Source of the DNA: Zea mays
Taxonomy: Eukaryota > Streptophyta > Magnoliopsida > Poales > Poaceae
NCBI RefSeq assembly: GCF_902167145.1
Contig: NC_050104.1
Coordinates: 4,836,001 to 4,900,000, forward strand
Direction: 5' to 3'
Length of the DNA: 64,000 nucleotides
Made by a program: the position numbers and the translations under genes. Below the pieces are notes generated by a model, which was given only the letters and a program-made list of their open reading frames with translations, did not search any database and was not told the origin of the DNA. Positions 57,296 to 64,000 of this stretch are shown here, in pieces (the stretch's first letter is position 1; the number at the start of each line of letters is the position of its first letter).

Positions 57296-57617
57296 GGGTT
57301 TGTTTGGTTCTTTAGTCTAGGACCTAAAGTTTAGTTAAGGGACTAAAAGTTAGTCTCTACTCTGTTTGGTTTTAGGACTAAAATTATTCGGAACACATTA
57401 AATGAATCATAAGAGGACCAAAATACTCCTTAGCATTCTCACGTCATTAGTTCAAATAAAGGAGAGACAAAAAGTGGAATTTATATTGTTTAGTCTCTTT
57501 TAGTCACCCTTTGAGGGACTAGAGACAAACAGTTTAGTCCCACCGTTTGACAATTTAGTGACTAAATGAGACTAAAATGGAGGGACTAATCTTTAGTCCC
57601 TTAAACCAAACGGGTCC
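57296..57617. mobile_element. Tourist-like MITE, 322 bp
   Basis: GGGTTTGTTTGGTT... and ...AAACCAAACGGGTCC are imperfect inverted ends flanked by TAA (57293-57295, 57618-57620). The interior is rich in GGGACTAAA/TTTAGTCCC. Related to 59955-60296. Confidence 0.85.
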
Positions 57618-57620
57618 TAA

Positions 57621-58135
57621 ATTGTTAGCGTATTGCATCGTTTAGGTCCATGCCCCCATGATTGAAATCATGTATCTGCCACTAGCATATGGCCATAACC
57701 ACAGTTGTTTCCATTTTTCCTATGCAGTACTTAGGTCTCCAAGGAAATACCTTAAAATGTCCTCTACCCTATATTTAGAGAAGATTCCATCTTCTATAGT
57801 CTATACGCTCCAACAGTATCACTCTAAATATAGGAGACGCTGCTCCATCCTCTGCTCTATCTATTTTTATACTTTAGACAACAGATTAAGCAAAACTAAA
57901 AAAATGTGTAAGACATTTAAGGGTATGACAAATACAGACGTACAAAAAACTAGAGCAAAATATTTCTAATATAAGTATTTAACTATATAGAATATAAAAG
58001 AGAGATGAGATATAGAGAAGAAAATATTTTAGAGGAGTTTGTAAAGGAGGGGATGTAGAGGATATGAGAGGGGATATAGAGGATGTGGTGTATCCTTCTC
58101 AATGGATGCCAATTGGTACTTGATAGTGAATGTAT
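57621..58135. other. No gene seen
   Basis: AT-rich. A loose inverted repeat (CCTATATTTAGAG / CTCTAAATATAGG, about 57768-57833) may be a small MITE. No coding support. Confidence 0.35.
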
Positions 58136-58443
58136 GGGTCTGTTTGGTTTAGCTTTTTTCTTAGGATCTTTTTTGAGAATATAGCTGTGAGGAGAGAATT
58201 TGGCTGTGGAGATAATCTGAGTATTGTGGAGATTACGTGAGGAGGAAGATAAAAAAAAATCATAAGATTTATGATGTAGAAAGTGACAGTTTTCTACTAT
58301 CGCAACGACTCGACCGATTCTGTGTTCACGTTGATTTTACACGGTTTTGTCTAAAGTGATTTTCATAAAAGCGGGTTGAGCGTTTAGCCGACTGCAACAG
58401 CTTCTAGTGGTCAGAAGCTCAAAACAGCTTAAACAAATAGGGT
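58136..58443. mobile_element. Probable MITE, 308 bp
   Basis: GGGTCTGTTTGGTTTAGC at the left and GCTTAAACAAATAGGGTC at the right are imperfect inverted repeats with TAT-like flanks. The superfamily (Harbinger or hAT) is not certain. Confidence 0.55.
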
Positions 58444-59954
58444 CTATGTTGGAAAGTGAGAATCTACCATTCTGCTTATGGACTCCACCAGGTAACATAT
58501 CTTTGTAATAGAGATATGTTCTGTCAATCTTTGCATATATAAGTTTTATGAGATGTGCAACGATTTAGCTTATCATGTGTTTTCTTTTCTTATTATTAGG
58601 AGCGGGAGAGAGATGGCGCGATTGGCGAACGGAGGATGTAGATGCAGAGGTTTGTCGCATGTCTGTAAATTGTACATGAAAGGTGGTAGATTTTGATTGG
58701 AATTTTGTAGGGCGTAGCATATCAGGTGTTCGTATCCAATCTAATTTGCTTTCTGTGTGAAGTGGAAAACATCAAAGAAATTGTAAAAAACAGAGAATTA
58801 TTTTTTTTATGTAAATGAGCATTCTCGTTGAACTTTAACCCCATTTGTTGTTAATGAGGATGGGGCGCTATTGGGTTTGGGTAGCTGTTTTCTGCGTCGT
58901 AGAATTGTTTATTTTACAAATAACATGCCAGTAGTAGCGTTGATCTACGGTTCTGAGCTACCTTTTGGTGGAATGATTTGAGAGATCCATTTCGTTGTAT
59001 AGTTATTTGATTTAAGGATGCATTTGCAGAGACACTGAATGTTAGATAGCCAAGATTATGATCATTTAGCCCATCCTAATCCCAGGTCCTACGAGGCCGA
59101 GGCACACCTTTCTGCTGATCTGAAGCTACTAACCTCCAAATATATTTATCCAAAGCGTTCGCATTCGATGGCGCGTCTGCGTCACCGTGCATGAAGCTGA
59201 CCTGCCTCATCAGTCATCAAAGTTGCTGCTTCTCTCCGGTCATTTTCCTGTAATACGTTCGCATTGAACCTGCAATGATTGACAAGATTTTTTTCCCGCC
59301 CCCACCCATTCGCCTAAATGATTGAGGTGTGGAATTGTAATTATCTCGTCTACTATGCCAGTGGTAGAGTGGTAGGGTGACCGTGCGTTCTGTCGCAGGT
59401 TCGCAAAGCACAATGGCGGCAGAGGTTTGCGATGTGGATTGCCGTATCTCTGTGATCTGACTAGTGTTTTTTTCTTTCTTATAGACGAGATTTTTTACAC
59501 TGAGTTGACGTCAAAAAGAAGGAAGCCACTGCGTTCGGCGTAAGCAGCTCCGTCTTCTTCGTTCTCCCAACTCTGGCCTTCCAGTCGCCCGACCAAAAGA
59601 GTACCCGCACAAGATAAGATAAAGATAATATCTTGGAAGGTCGTTGATGTGTTCTTTTTCTTTGCAGAATGATACTAGCGGAACTGCGAAAGTGGCTGGC
59701 TCCTCTAGGAGGATAGTGCGTTTCCACTTGCCGCTTCGCATTTCTGAGTGGGCACAGTTTACGTCAGTTCAGCTGCATACTCTTTTTAGGTTTACTCATC
59801 CTATCTTCCATTTTATTTATCTCTTATTTCAAATTTACATTTACTCTATAAACAGTATAATCTATACAGTGTTTATTTCAAATTTACATTTACTCTGTAA
59901 ACAGTATAATCTATATAGTGTTTTTTATGACTATAAATGTTGTAGATAGCCTAA
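58444..59954. other. No gene seen
   Basis: 1.5 kb without a supported frame. Contains a 49-bp tandem duplication at 59826-59923 (ATTTCAAATTTACATTTACT twice). Confidence 0.4.
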
Positions 59955-60296
59955 GGCTATGTTTGGTTTGAGGGACTAAAGATTAGTCCTTCCATTTTAG
60001 TCACATTTAGTTCCTAAATTGCCAAACGATAGGACTAAAACAGGGATTAAATTGTTTTAGTCCCTAGTCCCTCAAGATGTGGCTAAAAGGGACTAAACCA
60101 TATTAATTCCACATTTGCCTCTCATTTAGTTCAATTGTACTAATAGCATAAGAATGTTAAAGGTCATTTTAATCTTCTTATGAGTTATTTAGTATATTCT
60201 TACTAATTTTAGTCCCTAAAACTAAACATGTTATGAACTAAACTTTAGTCCCATAACTAAACTTTAGTCCCTAGACTAAAGAAACTAAACATAGCC
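59955..60296. mobile_element. Tourist-like MITE, 342 bp
   Basis: GGCTATGTTTGGTTTGAGGG and CTAAACATAGCC are inverted ends flanked by TAA (59952-59954, 60297-60299). The TTTAGTCCC-rich interior is shared with 57296-57617. Confidence 0.85.
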
Positions 60297-60299
60297 TAA

Positions 60300-60923
60300 G
60301 TATGATCGTGCAAAGTTTTTCATTATAGATTGCACTGTTCATTTTTTTTAAAAAAAAAATTGTTTAGTTGCACAGCTAGGTATCCTTACCGTTGCCTCTG
60401 TTGCAGCGGTTGCAGCTGCACTTGTTGCCGCTACAGTACACACGTAGTTTTAATTTGCAGCTACACTTATATGACTGGTACCAATACCATACATGCATCC
60501 AGGCAATCTGTCCAAGGAGTAAAAACCAGTCGGCATGCTCCCGGGCCGTCGTATACAAAACTGACAACCACCAGAGCCGGATTTCGAGTTGCCAGACTGT
60601 TCCACCACGCTCGCTTTCGTTGAGACTTATTGATCGCTGCACATACATGAACGCACCGAGTCCCATCGACCAAAAAAAAACAGTGTTCCTGCGGACTCCT
60701 ATCGTCGTCTCCTAGGCAGCGGTGGTTGCTGGGATCGCCGGGCATCTCGGCTTTCCGGCAGTAGTGTTATCGAGCGCAGGTGGAGAAATTGCGTCCCCAT
60801 ACGTCTCACTCTCAAGTCACGCGACTGATTGTTGACGCTCGATTGACCGGGCACGCTTGACTGTGCAGTGCTCCCGGTATCAGTATCCGCCGCAGGTACC
60901 ACGTCGAAATTCCCGGTGTGGCA
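60300..60923. other. No gene seen
   Basis: Mixed non-coding DNA before a copia LTR; overlapping short frames on both strands are not supported. Confidence 0.35.
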
Positions 60924-61802
60924 TGTTGAATAATTAGACAAATTCTAAATTAAATTCCGAATATAAATCATGACCAAATCAGAAGAACTGAAATAAAAGC
61001 TAAATTAGATGATGCGTACTGATTAGACTTACTGATAGTTGAGGCGCGCCAAAATCAGCTGGGTCGACGATGTCGAAGTAGCGAATCAACAGGGTCGACG
61101 AGATCAGAAGATCATGAGCAGTCGCGTGAAGACGCTTCCCAAAAACCTTATTCGCCCTCTCCCGGTGCAGGATCTAGAAGACGAAGGGTTCCGGAGACCT
61201 GCTCTCCTGATCGCAGATGCACCTCTGCGATCGGGACGAAGAGAACTAAAAGGCGGCTCAGCTATGAAGAGAGGCGAAAGCGAACTAGGATCTGGGATGA
61301 TTTGGAGGCTGGCTGCCGGGCTCCTTTTATAGGGCCGAGTCCGCGACCCCCGTGCTTATCCGCCCACGAAAATCTCGCAATCAGTTGAGATTTTATAGCG
61401 ATCGGTTAGGATAAGCGTAACAGCCAAGAAACCAAAAAATCAAACGGCAAAAGGTAGCCGCGCCCCCGCAAGGCGAAGGGCCGGATTTCGGCGGACCATT
61501 CACGTGCATGTCGTGCGCCCGCGCCCTTCGCCCCGCCCCGCCCCGCCCCGCCCCGCCCCGCCCCGGCCAGGCGAGGCGAGCGAGCGCGCGCGCGCGTGTG
61601 GCTCTCCACACTCTCTCCTCTCATCCATGACTTGGTGAGTGAGTGTGGCTTCCATATTTAAGCTAGCTCTACTCCACAAGAGCTAGCAATATGGTGCTAT
61701 TGGTTCCACCTATCCCTTAGCCATCCACTTATATGGGCTTTTGAGATTTTTTCTGGGATTTATTAGAATTTCTTAATTGGGCCAAGCCCATAAATCCTAA
61801 CA
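60924..61802 (-). repeat. Copia-type LTR, minus strand
   Basis: 879 bp, plus-strand ends TGTTGAATAATT and ATCCTAACA. Immediately right is ATCCCCCACCAGATCT, the complement of a polypurine tract, which fixes the strand. It holds a (CCCCG)n run at 61529-61565 and a GC-dinucleotide run (about 61584-61596). Open frames inside (61039-61332, 61393-61624) are non-genic. Confidence 0.75.
61529..61565. repeat. CCCCG simple repeat, about 7 units
   Basis: Perfect five-base repeats within the LTR, bordered by CCCTTCG and GGCCAGG. Confidence 0.9.
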
Positions 61803-62041
61803 ATCCCCCACCAGATCTCAAATGCCCATCTGCAGTTTTCGCCACTGTTCACTACTGTTTAATATACTAGTTTTTCAGCAGAGACTGTTAAGTTGAACTT
61901 CCGCCTAGAACTCCAAGCTACACCAACCCACAACTTGTACAATGGACTATGCCTTGAATTGCAAGTTTTGCGTGAATGGGTTTCACTTGAAGTCATGACC
62001 AGTACTTGGCTACCAGTAGTCCCCTTCTCGGGTGAAGCATA
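61803..62041 (-). mobile_element. Internal remnant of the minus-strand copia element
   Basis: It starts at the polypurine tract complement and continues to the Opie-like insertion at 62042. No coding frame; presumed 3' non-coding region of the element owning LTR 60924-61802. Confidence 0.55.
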
Positions 62042-63371
62042 TGAAAGGGAATTAGGCTTACACCTAGTTCCTAAATAATTTTGGTGGTTGAATTGCCCAA
62101 CACAAACAATTGGACTAACTAGTTTGCTCTAGTGTATAAGTTATACAGGTGCTAAAGGTTCACACTTAGCCAATAAAAAGACCAAGAGTTGGGTTCAACA
62201 AAAGAGCAAAGGGCCAACCGAAGGCACCTCTGGTCTGGCGCACCGGACTGTCCGGTGTGCCACCGGACAGTGTCTGGTGCACCACCGGACATGTCCGGTG
62301 CACCAGAGGACTCCAACTCGAACTCGCCACCTTCGGGAATTTCCAGAGGCACTCGCGCTATAATTCACCGCACTGTCCGGTGTACACCGGACAGTGTCCG
62401 GTGCTCCAAGGGAGGTCGGCCTCAGAAACTCGCCAGCTTCGGGAAACTCCAACGGCTAGTCCGCTATAATTCACCGGACATGTCCGGTGTGCACCGGACT
62501 GTCCGGTGCAACTCCGGAGCAACGGCTATCTCCGCGCCAACGGCTTCCTGCGGCGCATTAAATGCGCGCGCAGCGCGCGCAGAAGTTAGGCGTGCCCATA
62601 CTGGTACACCGGACAATGAACAGTACATGTCCGGTGTGCACCGGACATCCAGGCGGGCCCACAAGTCAGAAGTTCCAACGGTCAGAATCCAACGACAGTG
62701 ATGACGTGGCGGGGGCACCGGACATGTCCGGTGTGCACCGGACTGTCCGGTGCGCCATCGAACAGACAGCCTCCCAACGGCCACTTTTGGTGGTTGGGGC
62801 TATAAATACCCCCAACCACCCCACCATTCATTGCATCCAAGTTTCCCACTTCTCAACCACTTACAAGAGCTAGGCATTCAATTCTAGACACACCAAAGAG
62901 ATCAAATCCTCTCCAATTCCACACAAGGCTTTAGTGACTAGCGAGAGAGATTTGTCGTGTTCTTTTGAGCTCTTGCGCTTGGATTGCTTCTTTTCTTCCT
63001 CACTTGTTCTTGTGATCAAAACTCCATTGTAATCAAAGCAAGAGGCACCAATTGTGTGGTGGCCCTTGCGGGGAAGTTTTGTTCCCGGTTTCGATTTGAG
63101 AAGAGAAGCTCACTCGGTCCGAGGGACCGTTTGAGAGAGGGAAGGGTTGAAAGAGACCCGGCCTTTGTGGCCTCCTCAACGGGGAGTAGGTTTGCGAGAA
63201 CCGAACCTCAGTAAAACAAATCCGCGTGTCACACTCTTTATTTGCTTGCGATGTGTTTTGCACCCTCTCTCGCGGACTCGTTTATATTTCTAACGCTAAC
63301 CCGGCTTGTAGTTGTGATTATATTTGTAAATTTCAGTTTCGCCCTATTCACCCCCCTCTAGGCGACTATCA
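62042..63371 (+). repeat. 5' LTR of the second Opie-like element
   Basis: 1330 bp, TGAAAGGGAATTAGG...GACTATCA, with a TATA box at 62801 and more palindromes than the first copy, including variants with CCGGACATGTCCGG. Clearly diverged from the 6605 copy, so a separate subfamily or older lineage. Confidence 0.92.
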
Positions 63372-63373
63372 AT

Positions 63374-63387
63374 TGGTATCAGAGCCC
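63374..63387 (+). other. Primer-binding site, second Opie-like element
   Basis: TGGTATCAGAGCCC two bases after the LTR, identical to the first copy. Confidence 0.9.
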
Positions 63388-63419
63388 GGTGCTTCATTAG
63401 AGCCTAACCGCTCGAAGTG

Positions 63420-64000
63420 ATGTCGGGAGATCACGCCAAGAAGGAGATGGAGACCGGCGAAAAGCCCACTACAAGCCACAGGAGCACTTCATCGGAAGAG
63501 TCCCGCATCAAGAGAAAGGAGAAGAAGAACTCCTCCAAAGGGAAGGAGAAGATGTCTTCTTCTCACCAAAAGGAGAAGTCCTCTTCTCACAAGCCGCATC
63601 GGAGTGGGGACAAGAAAAAGAGGATGAGGAAAGTGGTCTACTACGAGACCGATTCTTCATCACCATCCACCTCCGGCTCCGACGCGGCGTCCGTCACTTC
63701 TAAGCGTCAAGAGCGCAAGAAGTATAGTAGGATCCCCCTACGCTACCCTCGCATTTCTAAACATACACCTTTACTTTCCGTCCCGTTAGGCAAACCACCA
63801 ACTTTTGATGGTGAAGATTATGCTAGGTGGAGTGATTTAATGCGATTTCATCTAACCTCACTCCACAAAAGTATATGGGATGTTGTTGAGTTTGGTGCAC
63901 AGGTACCATCCGTAGGGGATGAAGACTATGATGAGGACGAGGTGGCCCAAATCGAGCACTTCAACTCTCAAGCGACAACAATACTCCTCGCCTCTCTAAG
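63420..64000 (+). CDS. gag: Sirevirus gag, partial (runs off window)
   Basis: ATG at 63420 in the context TGATGTCGGGAGATC, equivalent to 7846. Open to the window end (193 codons). The N terminus is like the first copy but has an extra K/S-rich insert (KEKKNSSKGKEKM and HQKEKSSSHK) where the first copy is shorter. It then matches through VVYYETDSS, YPRISKHTPLL, FDGEDYARWSDLM and FNSQATTILLASL, the start of the UBN2 gag domain. No lesion is visible in this part. Confidence 0.93.
   Translation, partial: MSGDHAKKEMETGEKPTTSHRSTSSEESRIKRKEKKNSSKGKEKMSSSHQKEKSSSHKPHRSGDKKKRMRKVVYYETDSSSPSTSGSDAASVTSKRQERKKYSRIPLRYPRISKHTPLLSVPLGKPPTFDGEDYARWSDLMRFHLTSLHKSIWDVVEFGAQVPSVGDEDYDEDEVAQIEHFNSQATTILLASL

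Larger units (their letters stand above)
62042..64000 (+). mobile_element. Second Opie-like Sirevirus, entering from the right edge
   Basis: 5' LTR, PBS and gag start are in order and colinear with the copy at 6605. The rest lies outside the window. It is inserted into the minus-strand copia remnant. Confidence 0.93.

Noticed and set aside
59340..59412. Possible tRNA because of GGTAGAGTGG and GGTTCGCAA-like words
   Set aside because: No acceptor or anticodon stem could be paired and the spacing is wrong.
60330..60945. Overlapping ORFs on both strands near 60.3-60.9 kb
   Set aside because: No recognisable motif, conflicting frames and no splice context.

Overview
This is nuclear DNA from a grass, almost certainly maize (Zea mays) or a very close relative. 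The evidence is the density and nesting of LTR retrotransposons, two Sirevirus (Opie-like) copies whose LTRs are packed with CCGGACNGTCCGG palindromes, a Tekay-type chromovirus, Tourist and Stowaway MITEs, L1-type LINE pieces, a Helitron carrying host gene exons and a PIF/Harbinger transposon. I see no complete ordinary host gene. The only host-gene traces are pieces: a proteasome alpha-2 fragment and a dehydroascorbate reductase first exon.

Layout. (1) 1-18103: a decayed Ty3/gypsy chromovirus on the + strand. Its 5' LTR runs off the left edge and its 3' LTR is truncated. It is split by a 9.1-kb Opie-like Ty1/copia Sirevirus (6605-15711) with a perfect 5-bp target duplication (GAACC). (2) 18104-20978: an older minus-strand copia remnant with a long inverted repeat, and a 90-bp MITE. 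(3) 20979-26502: a complete PIF/Harbinger element with TTA target duplication. It carries a transposase gene damaged near its 5' end and an intact four-exon Myb/SANT-like gene. (4) 27186 to beyond 38129: a minus-strand Helitron whose RepHel gene can be read as eight exons joined by seven phase-1 introns of 81-89 bp, without a stop. Downstream of it on the same strand lie five correctly spliceable exons of proteasome subunit alpha-2. (5) 38200-42214: Helitron-end-like sequences, interrupted direct repeats and a 228-bp tandem repeat. (6) A 1511-bp block (25675-27185) is repeated almost perfectly at 42215-43725, bracketing the Helitron region. (7) 43726-56800: a DHAR exon fragment, a Stowaway MITE, a gypsy LTR remnant, a minus-strand Sirevirus 3' half (env-position ORF plus LTR), LINE fragments and a gag-only LTR element inserted in a LINE. 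(8) 56800-64000: Tourist MITEs, a minus-strand copia LTR, and a second Opie-like element entering from 62042, with gag open to the window edge.

How it fits together. Insertion order can be read from the nesting. The gypsy element is older and its coding lesions are mostly nonsense TAG codons, as expected from long CHG methylation and deamination. The Sirevirus inside it is younger, with few lesions, all small indels. The Helitron and Harbinger elements sit in the less nested middle of the window, which is more AT-rich. All functional calls are from sequence reading only; no database search or alignment was run.
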